A stretch of 51,525 nt of DNA from Candidatus Omnitrophota bacterium (GCA_015228785.1 JADGCU010000006.1:1-51525); one strand, 5' to 3'. Shown: positions 1-9,557, numbered from the stretch's first letter. The notes: a model not told the origin generated them from the sequence alone. Numbers and translations: made by a program.

Positions 1-1950
1 TTTTATGAAACCAAGCGCTACAGCCATCTTTTTGATTCCATCACAAAAGGAACGATCTCCCAAGACTATCCTGAATGGGACCTCAGAGTCGTTGATCGTG
101 ACAAGCCGTATCTTCCCTACATCAACAAAAATGACTCCACTATCTTCACCCGCTTTGGTGGGGCACTCCTGACCATCATCTTCTTCATCGCAAGCGCCTT
201 TGCCATCCTTCTATTTCAGCGAAAAAGCAAACTCACCGCGTTTCACGGAAGTTACCAAATCTTAACTGGTGCGGGATACCTCATCCTAGAGACGCTATTT
301 CTACAGATCTACCAGGAACACTTCCGCTCACCAGCCATTGCGTTTGTCATTATCCTCACCACATTACTCATCACATCCGCAACCGGTGGATACACCATCA
401 GTCGCCGATTAACGCCTTCTCTTGCCCTTCTCGGAACCTTCCTCAGCCTCATCATCCATGCGGGTCTACATGCCGGAGGCCTTGATGCAATCAGTTCTCA
501 AGTACTAAAAATATTGATAATCCTTCTGACCGTCGGCATGAGTGGTTTTTTCATGGGCTATTTCCTTCCCTTTGGACTCAATGCGGCACGAACATCCGGC
601 CACACAGATAAGCATCTGGCTAATCTATTCGCCCTCAACAGTCTGGCCGGAGCAGCAACGCCCATACTCGTTCTCTTCCTCTCCTCTCATATTTCCCTGT
701 CCTTCTCCCTATGGACAGCCGCAACTCTATATGCGATAGCCTCTTTAATAGCCTACTCCTTCAATGATGATAGAAAAAATTCACCAGGATCCGTATCTCA
801 TAAACATCTCAGCGTGCTTCTTCTGTTATTCTCTATCTTCACCGTTATCGCCTCTTACAATTCCTCCAATGGATCTTTCTTCTACAAAAAGAAGCAAACC
901 GCAACAGTAAAGAAAGAAATTCTCAATAAAAGAATAGAAACAAAGACTACTCCTACTCAAATCCAACACATAGAAGACAAGCCTGCCAGAGCACTGAAAC
1001 AACCTTCCATCAACCATCCTAAATCAATTCTCCTATCACCTAACGGAAAAAGAGCCTACATCCAGAACCTCTATACCCATACGGTCAATGTAGTCGATAC
1101 CGCCTCACTTGAAATCATCAAGGTCATTCCCTTAAAAGGAAGAGCTTGTGAAGCAACAATTACCCCCGATGGACGCTGGCTATGGGTCAGTGTAGCAGCT
1201 CTGGAAGACGATAAAGGAACCTACCCTAAATACATCCCAGAACCAACCCCAGGATGGGAAACATATAATTTCCCCTCCATCGTTAACCTGATCGATACCA
1301 CACAAGACAATGGCACCGTCATTGCTGAAGTCCCTGTTGATGTCAAACCAAAGATTGTACGCCTTTCACCAAATGGAAAATTCCTCCTGGTTTCCAATTT
1401 TAATTCTGGAACAATCTCGGTTATCAATACAAAATCCCGTAAAGTCATCAAAACAATCAAGGTCGGCAGACTACCACGAGGAATTTGCTTTTCCCTTGAT
1501 GGAAAATATGCTTATATCGCTAACATGGGAAGTCGAGAGATCACCTGTATCGATATGAAGCAATTAGAAGTCATCCGCTCTCTGACCATGCCCGCCATTC
1601 CTCGTCATCTCGTTACAAGCCCTGATGGGAAATTCATTTACTATTCTGACGCGAGCAGGCAAGGGCACCTTATTAAGATTGATTCCATGACCGGGGTGGA
1701 GATCGGGCGCGCTAAAACCGGTGAAATATCACGAACCTTTGTTCTTTCATCTGATGGAAAGAAAGCTTTCGTTGGCAATTACAGTTCTGCGGATGTTACC
1801 ATCATTAATACAGCATTCATGACGCCCATTGGTCGTATCAAAACACTTCCCCAACCCATTGGGCTAGCTCTAAGTCCTGATGATAAAGAACTCTGGGTTT
1901 CCTCTTTTACGAAGAGCTCAATTTCTATCTATAATGTTAATGAGCTCTAA
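1..1950 (+). CDS. Membrane spermidine-synthase-like protein fused to YVTN beta-propeller (5' partial)
   Basis: The frame is open from base 1 with no stop, so the gene begins left of the window; the in-frame TTG at 514 is not the real start. About the first 260 residues are hydrophobic and resemble the C-terminal half of fused MFS/spermidine-synthase-like membrane proteins: an end-of-synthase stretch (YETKRYSHLFD), then helices with GAGYLILETLFLQ, TTLLITSATGGY and FFMGYFLPFGL motifs. After a Lys-rich linker (about residues 290-335) come roughly seven YVTN-type blades with repeated SPNGK/SPDGK turns (KSILLSPNGKRAYI, VRLSPNGKFLLVS, LALSPDDKELWVS), forming a beta-propeller that is probably periplasmic. 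This fusion is unusual. The propeller is certain as a fold; the membrane family is likely; the substrate is unknown. The next gene starts 29 bases downstream on the same strand. Confidence 0.75.
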   Translation, partial: FYETKRYSHLFDSITKGTISQDYPEWDLRVVDRDKPYLPYINKNDSTIFTRFGGALLTIIFFIASAFAILLFQRKSKLTAFHGSYQILTGAGYLILETLFLQIYQEHFRSPAIAFVIILTTLLITSATGGYTISRRLTPSLALLGTFLSLIIHAGLHAGGLDAISSQVLKILIILLTVGMSGFFMGYFLPFGLNAARTSGHTDKHLANLFALNSLAGAATPILVLFLSSHISLSFSLWTAATLYAIASLIAYSFNDDRKNSPGSVSHKHLSVLLLLFSIFTVIASYNSSNGSFFYKKKQTATVKKEILNKRIETKTTPTQIQHIEDKPARALKQPSINHPKSILLSPNGKRAYIQNLYTHTVNVVDTASLEIIKVIPLKGRACEATITPDGRWLWVSVAALEDDKGTYPKYIPEPTPGWETYNFPSIVNLIDTTQDNGTVIAEVPVDVKPKIVRLSPNGKFLLVSNFNSGTISVINTKSRKVIKTIKVGRLPRGICFSLDGKYAYIANMGSREITCIDMKQLEVIRSLTMPAIPRHLVTSPDGKFIYYSDASRQGHLIKIDSMTGVEIGRAKTGEISRTFVLSSDGKKAFVGNYSSADVTIINTAFMTPIGRIKTLPQPIGLALSPDDKELWVSSFTKSSISIYNVNEL

Positions 1951-1979
1951 CCTATGTTTCATCTAAAACTCTTACCCTT

Positions 1980-3707
1980 ATGATTAGAATAAATTTAGAA
2001 GAATGTCTCTCATTTCTGAAAACAGTCTTCTTTTTCTGCGCTGTTATTGCCTTTCTAATAGGAATATTTATCTGTTTTGTTCCGGAACATAATACAGCCC
2101 GATGGTGGCTCTCATACACATCATTTTACTTTATCAGCGCTCTGTTTCTATTATGGTTAGTAACATTGCTTTCTCCCGACCCTAAAAGTCAACCATCATC
2201 ATACATCAACTTCTCTTCCCTTCTTTTTACTGGAATCGCCATTCTCCTCACAACAACCATTTTTGTAATGAATCCTCCCCGCCTCCGTCTTCATACAGAT
2301 GAAGTCTTACTATTAGGAACTTCACGAACTCTTTATACTGAGAAAACCATCCATATCCCACAAGATGCTGTTTTATCAAATAATCGACTGGAAATTATCC
2401 GCACATCTTTACCCTTTCGCCCGCTCCTGTTCTCCTTCTTAACAAACTTGGTTCACAGATGTAAAGGATACAACTTCCATAATGTTTTTATCCTCAATTT
2501 TATAGGACTATCCTTATTGCTAATTCTTGCTGGCGCTTTCATTGGTAAACACTGGGGCATTGCTGCGGGAATCGCCACTCAATTTGCCATTGTCTCTCAC
2601 CCAATCATATGGCACACAGCATCATCTGGCATCGCAGATATCTTCCACGCTCTTTTCTTCTTTATTTCAGCATTAACTCTCAGAAAACACCTTCACACCC
2701 CCTCTCCCCGATCTATAGCGCTATTGATCCTGTCGTTATGTCTTTTAGGCAATATTCGTTTTGAATCTATTATCTTTCTATTCATAACGATTCCGGCTCT
2801 TTTATTGTTTCGCAGAATATCCTGGGAACATGTCCAATCAGCCAAGCTCATAATAGTTCTAACCGCTGTCTGCTCATTGCCCTTTTTCTGGCAACGCTCT
2901 ATTTTTATTGATCTACCTCAAATTTACGGCGCGACAATAACAAACTTCAGCCTAGAATACTTTCTTAAATTCTTCCCCATATCTGTTTCGACTTTTCTCT
3001 CCCTTGATCCAAGCTTTCTCTATTATTTCACCCCGCTTTTAACACTGGGCGTCACTGCCATCATTCTCTTGATATTAAAAATTATTCTAAACATCAAAAA
3101 AACGCCTCTTTCCAAAGAAAATGAATTCTTTTTATGGCTAACCATCTGCGTCGTCCTACATCAAATCCTCATATGCTCTTTTACCGGAGGTTTTATCGGA
3201 GGCTACACACGTGCTCGTTACTTTATGATCGAAGCCATATTTCTCAGTACTCTCGCCACCATTTTCCTTTTTTCTTACTCAAAGAATTTATTTCTGCGAA
3301 TCTTTCTATCTATAACGTTTCCGCTTCTTTTTATCTTCCAACTCCATCTTGCGCCTGAACTCCAAAAAGAGGAGATTAAAGGATGCCCTCAAGCAACATA
3401 TTTCCAAGCTGTTTACAACCTGGTCCATAATCTTGAGCCCCAAAAGTCATTGCTGGTCATAGATTACCCGATAGAATACATCCTACGGGGGTGGCCTTCT
3501 ATTCATCCTAAAGTTTTTACTACCCAAACTTCTTCAATTAAAGAAGCTTGGGATACCCATGAATACAAGGCCATTTACTATATTGAAAAATCTAAAAACA
3601 ATCGTCAAAGGGCAGAATTAAAAGGGGACTGGACGGCTAAATTCCTACAAACATCCATGCTTAGTAGAAATTCATTTGTTACGCTATACACCCTGGAGCC
3701 AAAGTAG
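1980..3707 (+). CDS. GT-C fold membrane glycosyltransferase (ArnT/PMT-like)
   Basis: A 575-residue polytopic membrane protein with about 11-13 hydrophobic helices. After the second or third helix, around residue 103, it carries a His-Thr-Asp-Glu motif (RLHTDEVLLLG), the position of the catalytic acidic pair in the first outer loop of GT-C enzymes such as ArnT and protein O-mannosyltransferases (GT39/GT83). These enzymes use polyprenyl-phosphate sugars on the periplasmic face. A soluble C-terminal tail (about 100 residues) ends in TLEPK. It starts at ATG 29 bases after the propeller fusion gene and probably shares its transcript. The stop lies 16 bases from the stop of a convergent gene; no terminator hairpin is visible between them. 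Donor and acceptor are unknown. Confidence 0.75.
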   Translation: MIRINLEECLSFLKTVFFFCAVIAFLIGIFICFVPEHNTARWWLSYTSFYFISALFLLWLVTLLSPDPKSQPSSYINFSSLLFTGIAILLTTTIFVMNPPRLRLHTDEVLLLGTSRTLYTEKTIHIPQDAVLSNNRLEIIRTSLPFRPLLFSFLTNLVHRCKGYNFHNVFILNFIGLSLLLILAGAFIGKHWGIAAGIATQFAIVSHPIIWHTASSGIADIFHALFFFISALTLRKHLHTPSPRSIALLILSLCLLGNIRFESIIFLFITIPALLLFRRISWEHVQSAKLIIVLTAVCSLPFFWQRSIFIDLPQIYGATITNFSLEYFLKFFPISVSTFLSLDPSFLYYFTPLLTLGVTAIILLILKIILNIKKTPLSKENEFFLWLTICVVLHQILICSFTGGFIGGYTRARYFMIEAIFLSTLATIFLFSYSKNLFLRIFLSITFPLLFIFQLHLAPELQKEEIKGCPQATYFQAVYNLVHNLEPQKSLLVIDYPIEYILRGWPSIHPKVFTTQTSSIKEAWDTHEYKAIYYIEKSKNNRQRAELKGDWTAKFLQTSMLSRNSFVTLYTLEPK

Positions 3708-3723
3708 GGCAAAACCTACTAAT

Positions 3724-4980
3724 TTATGGATCGATCTTCCCATAATTAAACTGCACCCCTTTAAAGAAATCATAAGGGACCCGTTGAATTCTCGAGACCG
3801 CCCTACGTTTTCCCTTATTATTACCTTCAGTTAGAAAATCAACGTACCATTCCCATACAACCTCCCCGGAAATGGTTACCTCAAAAGCTCGCCCACTATC
3901 ACTATCTGCGATCAAGGTATTACCATTGGGAAGACGTTGTGCAGATCCTCGTAAATTGGAGAAGAACTCCTGCCCAGGTTTCTGACCGTATTGCCATACA
4001 ATCTTCCCAGATCTAATGTCAACAACAATGATCCTGGATGATTTCTTATTAGATCCGTTGTCAAACAGTAAGATCTGATCGCCTGTAAGAAACGTAGCAT
4101 GATGGGGATGACTGATAATATTCTCTCCCCATTGCCAAACAATTCTCTCTTGCTCTGGGGCAACGATAAAGATTCTGTCTAAATGTCTAACGGTAACAAG
4201 CCAGTCTCCCTTTTTAGCAATACCAGGGATGTCCCATTCAAGATTAACGATGTTATTGGCGTGGAAAGGATCAAACTTTGGCTTCTTGTTTTCTCCTCGA
4301 GAAGACCTCGTTAGATAATCCTTTTGATAATCATAGAATTCTCCAAGTTTCTTGTGATAGCCGAGATCTTCAGCAAAAAGATTCCTTAAAGAGATCTTCT
4401 TAAGAGTTCTCCCATCAGAAGAGACGCGAACTAAGGAATTATCCTGAACCTTGAGCATAAGATCACGAAAAGGAATGTAAATCATATTGGAAACAAGTCC
4501 AAGAAATCCGCCATCTTTTAAATAATACGCGCCATGATGAGCCGACTGCCCAGGCATATCAATGACATCAATACAATGAGAATTGACATCAACCCATTGC
4601 CAGTCAATAGTGCCCATGTGACAAGATAAGAATATTGACCCATCGGGGAAAGGCGTCACCTGTTCCCATCTTACCTTAACGCTTTGCGGATTTCTTCTGG
4701 CCCATCGATGGACAATCTTGCCATCCATATCAATTAAATTCACAAACCCATCAGGTTTCATGTCTGACGTATAAATACTATACCCAGAAAAGGCCTTATC
4801 TTTCTTATAAATTGTCGTCCCTGCTTTATTGGGTTCTTTTTCTGTCTTAACGTAATCAATATAAGGCAATGAGAGTAAGGACGCAGCAGAGTCTTCGCCG
4901 AGGTCCGAGGCAGCATAAGACGGATGTTTAAACAAGATTATGGACAATAAAACAAGCGGAAAGAACGAACGCAATAGCAT
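3724..4980 (-). CDS. Exported arylsulfotransferase-like beta-propeller, paralog 1
   Basis: The ATG at 4980, two bases from the end of the upstream GT43 gene, begins a clear signal peptide (MLLRSFFPLVLLSIILF, ending near PSYAA); an in-frame TTG at 5013 would put 11 polar residues ahead of it. The rest resembles the arylsulfotransferase (ASST/Arylsulfotransferase_2) propeller family: AHHGAYYL near residue 150, HANNIVNLEWD near 242, HPHHATFL followed by LLFDNG near 292, RGSAQRLPNGNTLIAD near 343 and GEVVWEWY near 372. In characterised ASSTs a His carries the sulfo group between phenolic donor and acceptor in the periplasm; the repeated His-containing blades here fit that plan, but the function of this branch is not known. 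Two close copies lie at 8246-9535 and 9558-10817. Confidence 0.8.
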   Translation of the reverse strand: MLLRSFFPLVLLSIILFKHPSYAASDLGEDSAASLLSLPYIDYVKTEKEPNKAGTTIYKKDKAFSGYSIYTSDMKPDGFVNLIDMDGKIVHRWARRNPQSVKVRWEQVTPFPDGSIFLSCHMGTIDWQWVDVNSHCIDVIDMPGQSAHHGAYYLKDGGFLGLVSNMIYIPFRDLMLKVQDNSLVRVSSDGRTLKKISLRNLFAEDLGYHKKLGEFYDYQKDYLTRSSRGENKKPKFDPFHANNIVNLEWDIPGIAKKGDWLVTVRHLDRIFIVAPEQERIVWQWGENIISHPHHATFLTGDQILLFDNGSNKKSSRIIVVDIRSGKIVWQYGQKPGQEFFSNLRGSAQRLPNGNTLIADSDSGRAFEVTISGEVVWEWYVDFLTEGNNKGKRRAVSRIQRVPYDFFKGVQFNYGKIDP

Positions 4981-4981
4981 A

Positions 4982-5737
4982 TTATCGTTTGGAATTGTAT
5001 TTCTGAAGGGCAACCTTAGGATCCTCTATAATAGCGACAGAAAATTTAAAGTATGTCTTTAAAATCACATTGACTTTGTATAGCACCTTCCTCAACGGCC
5101 ATGGGAACCAAAGATCATTATGCCACACATAACACGTATGACATTCATCACACAGGATCTCAAATTCATCTGATGACTGGATGACCTTTTCAATAAAATC
5201 TGTTTCCCCTGAAGCCTGTGACGGAGCCCAAAGCGGATTCTTGAGCGCATCCAACACATCCGCATTCACAGCATACCCTGCCTGATCGACCGGAAACTTC
5301 CTGAATGACCAATTCGCATCCCAGCCAACAATCTTCCCATCCCTGACAATCGGCCGCTCAATACCAGTCGGTCCCCGGTTCCCAACAGGAAATATAGATA
5401 TCTTCTTTGTCCTTCGAATTTCTTCAAAGAGACGAACATCATAACGATTATCATCATCTGCAATATAAACAATCCCCTTAAGATGATTATCCCGAATATA
5501 GGTTAATCCTAAATTCTTCTGGCTATTCCCAAAGTTCCGAGAATAAATATGAAAATACTTGTATGGGATACCGCTTTCTACCAAAAGACGCTCAACATCA
5601 GGATCAATATCATGCCCATCTTCAACCACAATCCACAACATATTTGACACCTTCACAAACGTCCGAACACATTCTCGAATAAACTGTTTGCGATAAGGTC
5701 GACGGACGGTACACGTAATGATCAATAATGGCTTCAT
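4982..5737 (-). CDS. GT43-family (glucuronyltransferase-like) glycosyltransferase
   Basis: A 251-residue soluble protein closely patterned on animal beta-1,3-glucuronyltransferases (GT43, GlcAT-I/B3GAT). In order: ITCTVRRPYRK at the N-terminus (family ITPTY.RP), VVEDGHD near residue 40, a QKNLGL stretch (family QRN.AL), IVYIADDDNRYD near 97 with the DDD manganese/UDP-sugar motif, LFEEIRRTKKISIFPVG, ERPIVRDGKIVGWD, FPVDQAGYAVN, GETDF near 177 (position of the catalytic Glu) and CYVWHNDLWF near 205 (the UDP-contacting His). All the key positions are kept. There is no membrane anchor, unlike the animal Golgi enzymes. ATG 5737 is preferred by family alignment; an in-frame GTG at 5755 has a GGGAG 12 bases upstream and is possible. 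Probably adds a uronic acid or related sugar to a surface glycan. Confidence 0.85.
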   Translation of the reverse strand: MKPLLIITCTVRRPYRKQFIRECVRTFVKVSNMLWIVVEDGHDIDPDVERLLVESGIPYKYFHIYSRNFGNSQKNLGLTYIRDNHLKGIVYIADDDNRYDVRLFEEIRRTKKISIFPVGNRGPTGIERPIVRDGKIVGWDANWSFRKFPVDQAGYAVNADVLDALKNPLWAPSQASGETDFIEKVIQSSDEFEILCDECHTCYVWHNDLWFPWPLRKVLYKVNVILKTYFKFSVAIIEDPKVALQKYNSKR

Positions 5738-5776
5738 AAATAAATCACGCCCCACAAAAAGGCTACGCTCCCTTTA

Positions 5777-7042
5777 TTAAGACAAATAACCATCTCTCAT
5801 AGACTCCAGAATTCCCTGGAACCTCCACGCCCCATAACGCCCAATCGAATGGATTTCTTGATCGCGTAAATAACCAATCGCATCCTCTCTCCATGTCGAA
5901 CCAAGTCGACGCCAAGTATACGCATGATCAATCCAAGTTGGGCTTACCACTTCCACTCCGTTAATATATTGCCACGCTTTCAACTCCGCAACAATCTCTC
6001 CTGAAAGCCGCTCTAATGAACCCTTTTTAGGCCTATCTTTTGGCAGGAAGGCCTTCTCAACATAGATACTGACAAGCCTCTTCTGTTGATCTGTCTTGGG
6101 CAAGAAAGAGGCATCCACGTTACTGTAAAAACCAACCCGATGAAATCCACTGAGGCTCTTAGGAATATAAACCCAGTGGTCCTTAGGGCATTTGCTCCCT
6201 CTTTGGGCGCCAATATTCAAAACCAAAACAGAGGTATACGGATCTTCCTTCCCCAAATTACGCAAGCCACAAAGCTTGATCATCTCATCGAGAGGGATTG
6301 TTGAAATCAACTTCTTATAAGAAACCTCACTCCCATCTTGAAAAAAAACCATCTTTCTTGCTATATCAATCCGCACAGCCCTTTTGTTATACCGCACATC
6401 ACACTGCTTCTCGAGCCTTCCGATAAAATGATCTAACCCCTTCCGAGGGTAAACAAAAGTCGTATTATATCCCGATGGCAATGTCCTCCCCTTCAGTCCC
6501 CGCAGAATCTTGGATCGATCAACCGGATTCTTGAACTGGTCCTGAGTTGCTATCTTAGCCGTCAACCCCGCAGTATAGAGTGAATGAAACGGCAGAAAGA
6601 ATAATTCGCCAAGAGTTCTCCCAAAATTAGAAATCAGCCATTCCTGTAAAGTCTCAGGGGACTTCCCAAGAAGAGCCACACCAATCTCATCACGAATCCT
6701 GCGCCTGATCTCAGCTGGGAACGCATACGAATGGTTCTGTATCGGATATGGCACATAAAGATCCCGATCAGGAAAATAAACCGAGGCTTTTCGTGAATAT
6801 ACCTTGACGGGAGATAAGCCTTTTACAGCATCCAGAAGTTTTTCATCATTGCCGAATATCCAATGTCCACCGCCTTTTTCAAACCGGTAACACTGCGCGA
6901 GTCGAGTTCCATCGCCAAGCCCAATATAATAGGACGCGCAAAGTCCTCCTGGAGCAGACAACCCCTCATAAATAATTCGCCTTCTTCGGTGGCCTGCACA
7001 AAGTCCGGTAATCCCGGCTCCTAAAATGACCGTTGAGGCCAT
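5777..7042 (-). CDS. FAD-dependent UDP-galactopyranose-mutase/protoporphyrinogen-oxidase-like enzyme
   Basis: A 421-residue protein that opens with the FAD-binding motif VILGAGITGLCAG, followed by an acidic strand end (IIYEG) and the PGGLCAS motif that continues the dinucleotide fold. A GGGHWIFGND stretch near residue 60 resembles the substrate/FAD region of UDP-galactopyranose-mutase-like oxidoreductases, and the C-terminus (ERLSGEIV, then IHSIGRYGAWRFQG, SMRDGYL) matches the closing FAD-contact segment of the amine-oxidase superfamily. Enzymes of this class in glycan clusters isomerise or oxidise sugar nucleotides or lipid-linked sugars. ATG with a GGGAG seven bases upstream. It sits between a GT2 and the GT43 gene in one minus-strand run. 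The exact reaction cannot be read from sequence. Confidence 0.7.
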   Translation of the reverse strand: MASTVILGAGITGLCAGHRRRRIIYEGLSAPGGLCASYYIGLGDGTRLAQCYRFEKGGGHWIFGNDEKLLDAVKGLSPVKVYSRKASVYFPDRDLYVPYPIQNHSYAFPAEIRRRIRDEIGVALLGKSPETLQEWLISNFGRTLGELFFLPFHSLYTAGLTAKIATQDQFKNPVDRSKILRGLKGRTLPSGYNTTFVYPRKGLDHFIGRLEKQCDVRYNKRAVRIDIARKMVFFQDGSEVSYKKLISTIPLDEMIKLCGLRNLGKEDPYTSVLVLNIGAQRGSKCPKDHWVYIPKSLSGFHRVGFYSNVDASFLPKTDQQKRLVSIYVEKAFLPKDRPKKGSLERLSGEIVAELKAWQYINGVEVVSPTWIDHAYTWRRLGSTWREDAIGYLRDQEIHSIGRYGAWRFQGILESMRDGYLS

Positions 7043-7057
7043 AACAGCACTCCCGAT

Positions 7058-8065
7058 TTAATGTGACTTCTGAGAAGAATTACCCCTCGGTTGCCTTAGA
7101 GAGAAATAAATAAGTCCCGAGATGATACCGGATAACATAACAATTTGGTCTAAGAAAGTAAAAATGATCGATCTTGTGGCAAACCATAGTCCTTTTTCTC
7201 TAAACAAAAAACCCCAAAAGCCTCCATTCAAAAGAGACCAAATAATGAGACACGCAACTAAATAAGGAAATACAGTCATCCCCAATATCTCCATAAACAT
7301 CAATAGCATGATCATAACCGAAGAACTAAGCCCCATAAGCTGCCGCAACGAAGCATGCGCAAAACCAACACCGTTCTTTCCCACTTGCCTAATGCCTCTA
7401 TAACGCAGGAATATACACGACCAATAAAAAGGCACATCAAAATCATTACGAATAAGCTTGCGCAGATCGTAATGCTTCACATGCTCTACTTCAATACTCT
7501 TATCAAGGTAAATCGTCTTGCCTTTCAACCAAAGTTGTTGTCCGAATAACGTATCCCCCCCATAGCGTATATCAGAAATATGCTCCTTCGCTATTTCACG
7601 ACGAAAGATAAAAAGTGAACCATAAAGAAACGTCACCCTTCTAGGCAACTGATTAAAGATATAATGCATGTATAAATTCTTATACTGACTAGAAAAGTTC
7701 TGAAATGGATGCTTTTTTGATAGCATCCCCGTAACAGCATCCGCCTCCGGGCATAAAGCAAAGACTGACCTGATTTTATCAAGGGTATCGGGAAAAACGA
7801 GAACATCCGCATCAAGGTTAACAATAAGCTCTCCCCTTGCCGTCGTATAACCGACTGTACGCGCCTCGTTGACCCCGCGATGACTTTCAAAAGCGATTAC
7901 CTTATCAGTAAACCGCCTCGCGACATCAACAGTGCCATCCTTACTGGCATCATCAACCACGATTAATTCAAAATCTTGATTTGTCGATCGGGAAAGGGCC
8001 TCAAGACAACGAGATAGCAATTCAGCATTATTACAAGCTGTTACAACAACGGAAATCAGGGGCAT
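7058..8065 (-). CDS. Family 2 glycosyltransferase with C-terminal membrane helices
   Basis: A 335-residue protein with a GT-A fold: VVVTACNNAELLSRCLEAL at the N-terminus, ELIVVDDASKDGT near residue 35 (nucleotide-sugar binding Asp pair), and GELIVNLDADVLVFPD near 80 (the DxD metal site). YGGDTLFGQQLWLKG near 170 is the GT2 equivalent of the ED acceptor/catalytic motif region. About three hydrophobic helices follow after residue 230, so it is probably attached to the inner membrane and works on a lipid-linked or membrane acceptor. Starts at ATG with only a weak TTTAGG in front. First gene after a 180-base AT-rich gap; the FAD enzyme follows 15 bases downstream. Confidence 0.85.
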   Translation of the reverse strand: MPLISVVVTACNNAELLSRCLEALSRSTNQDFELIVVDDASKDGTVDVARRFTDKVIAFESHRGVNEARTVGYTTARGELIVNLDADVLVFPDTLDKIRSVFALCPEADAVTGMLSKKHPFQNFSSQYKNLYMHYIFNQLPRRVTFLYGSLFIFRREIAKEHISDIRYGGDTLFGQQLWLKGKTIYLDKSIEVEHVKHYDLRKLIRNDFDVPFYWSCIFLRYRGIRQVGKNGVGFAHASLRQLMGLSSSVMIMLLMFMEILGMTVFPYLVACLIIWSLLNGGFWGFLFREKGLWFATRSIIFTFLDQIVMLSGIISGLIYFSLRQPRGNSSQKSH

Positions 8066-8245
8066 CCTAAATATTTCACTTTCAGTTTGAAGTAATCGTT
8101 ATGAACTGATCAAAAACCGCTAAAGACATTCAACGTCGTCCATAAATAATACAATATTATTACAATTCGAGCACGGAATTCTAAACTTCTTTTCGATTTT
8201 TTTTCTATAATAGCAACGATTAATATTCGCGAAAAATGTCTCTTT

Positions 8246-9535
8246 TCATACCTCTGGCTTAATTTCTCCATAATTAAACTTTACGTTCTTAAAGAAATCA
8301 TACGGGATTCGCTGCATGCGATAAATAATTCTTCGTTTTCCTTTATTCTCGCCTTGAGTATAAAATTCAGCATACCACTCCCATACAACCTCCCCTGAAC
8401 TCGTCACTTCAAAAACATGCCCGCTATTACTCTCAGCAATCAAGATATTACCATTCGGAAGCTTTTGCGCAGACCCTCGAGCATCCGTAAAGAATTCCTG
8501 GCCAGGCTTTTGGCCGTATTGCCATATAATCTCTTGGGAGATTATGTCAATAATAATCACCCTGGAAGACTGCTTGCTCACCCCATTATCAAATAGTAAA
8601 ATCCGATCATCTTTAAGAAACGAAGCATGATGAGGCATACTAATAATATTTTCTCCCCATTGCCAAATAATTTTCTCTTGCACAGGGTCAACGATAAAGA
8701 TCCTACCAAGATTCCTGATAGTAACAAGCCAGTCCCCCTTCTTGGCAATACCAGGAATATCCCACTCAAGGCTCTCAATATTGTTAGCATGAAAAGGGTC
8801 AAACATGGGAGGCTTCCCATCATTATTAACAGGGACTTTTAGCAGATGTTTCTTAAGACTTTTATAGCATTCTCTAAGTTGATTTTTATAACCACGATCA
8901 TCTATAAAAAGCTTGCTTAGCGGAATTATTTTTAATGGCCGACCTTCTGCCGAGATATGGACCAAAGAATTATCCTGAGCTTCAAGCATAAGATCACGAA
9001 AAGGAATATGTATCGTATTGGCAACAAGTCCGAGAAATCCGCCATCTTTCAGACAATACGCCGCATGATGGGCCATTTGCCCAGGCATATTATAAATAGC
9101 CAAGACATGAGAACTCGCGTCAATCCGCTTCCAATCTCCAAAATCAGGAAGCTTAGTAATTAGAAATAGGGTCCCGTCAGGAAAAGGCGTCGCGTCTTTC
9201 CACAACATTGAAAGACCACTTTGTTCATTTCTGACCCAGCTATGAACAAGCTTGCCATCCATATCAATTAAATGAACAAACCCATCCGGGCCAGATTCTG
9301 ATGAATACATACTATACCCAGAATATGCCTTGTTTTTGTTGTAAATCGTTGTCCCCACTTTATTCGGTGCTTTTTCTGTTTCCACATGCTGGATGTAAGG
9401 CAACGAACGTAAAGACTCGGCAGGGTCTTCACTAGACGTGAGTGCGCACCCAAATTGGCTACCAAACAATATGGCCGAAAGAAGGCTGAGTATCAAAACC
9501 ATAGGAACACGTAATTGAATAAGAATACTTAACAC
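8246..9535 (-). CDS. Exported arylsulfotransferase-like beta-propeller, paralog 2
   Basis: A 429-residue copy of the ASST-like protein, co-linear with paralogs 1 and 3 over its whole length: GTTIYNKNKAYSGYSMY near residue 62, MAHHAAYCLKDGGFLGL, FDPFHANNIESLEWD, MPHHASFL, LLFDNG, RGSAQKLPNGNILIAE and GEVVWEWYAEF. The N-terminus is a signal peptide (VLILSLLSAILFG) with a Cys soon after (QFGCAL), but the residues before that Cys do not make a proper lipobox. GTG 9535 gives the best match to the paralogs' starts; ATG at 9502 would shorten the signal. The stop of paralog 3 lies 22 bases upstream of this gene, so the two are a tandem pair. Expected in the periplasm or on the cell surface. Confidence 0.8.
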   Translation of the reverse strand: MLSILIQLRVPMVLILSLLSAILFGSQFGCALTSSEDPAESLRSLPYIQHVETEKAPNKVGTTIYNKNKAYSGYSMYSSESGPDGFVHLIDMDGKLVHSWVRNEQSGLSMLWKDATPFPDGTLFLITKLPDFGDWKRIDASSHVLAIYNMPGQMAHHAAYCLKDGGFLGLVANTIHIPFRDLMLEAQDNSLVHISAEGRPLKIIPLSKLFIDDRGYKNQLRECYKSLKKHLLKVPVNNDGKPPMFDPFHANNIESLEWDIPGIAKKGDWLVTIRNLGRIFIVDPVQEKIIWQWGENIISMPHHASFLKDDRILLFDNGVSKQSSRVIIIDIISQEIIWQYGQKPGQEFFTDARGSAQKLPNGNILIAESNSGHVFEVTSSGEVVWEWYAEFYTQGENKGKRRIIYRMQRIPYDFFKNVKFNYGEIKPEV

Positions 9536-9557
9536 GCGTATAGTATTAATCCTTTTC

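Noticed and set aside
8066-8245. Promoter in the AT-rich gap before the GT2 gene
   Set aside because: Several TATAAT-like words occur by composition, but none has a -35 at proper distance.
9415-9460. Lipobox in ASST-like paralog 2 (QFGC)
   Set aside because: Positions -3 and -2 (Gln, Phe) do not fit a lipoprotein signal and the paralogs have ordinary signal peptides.
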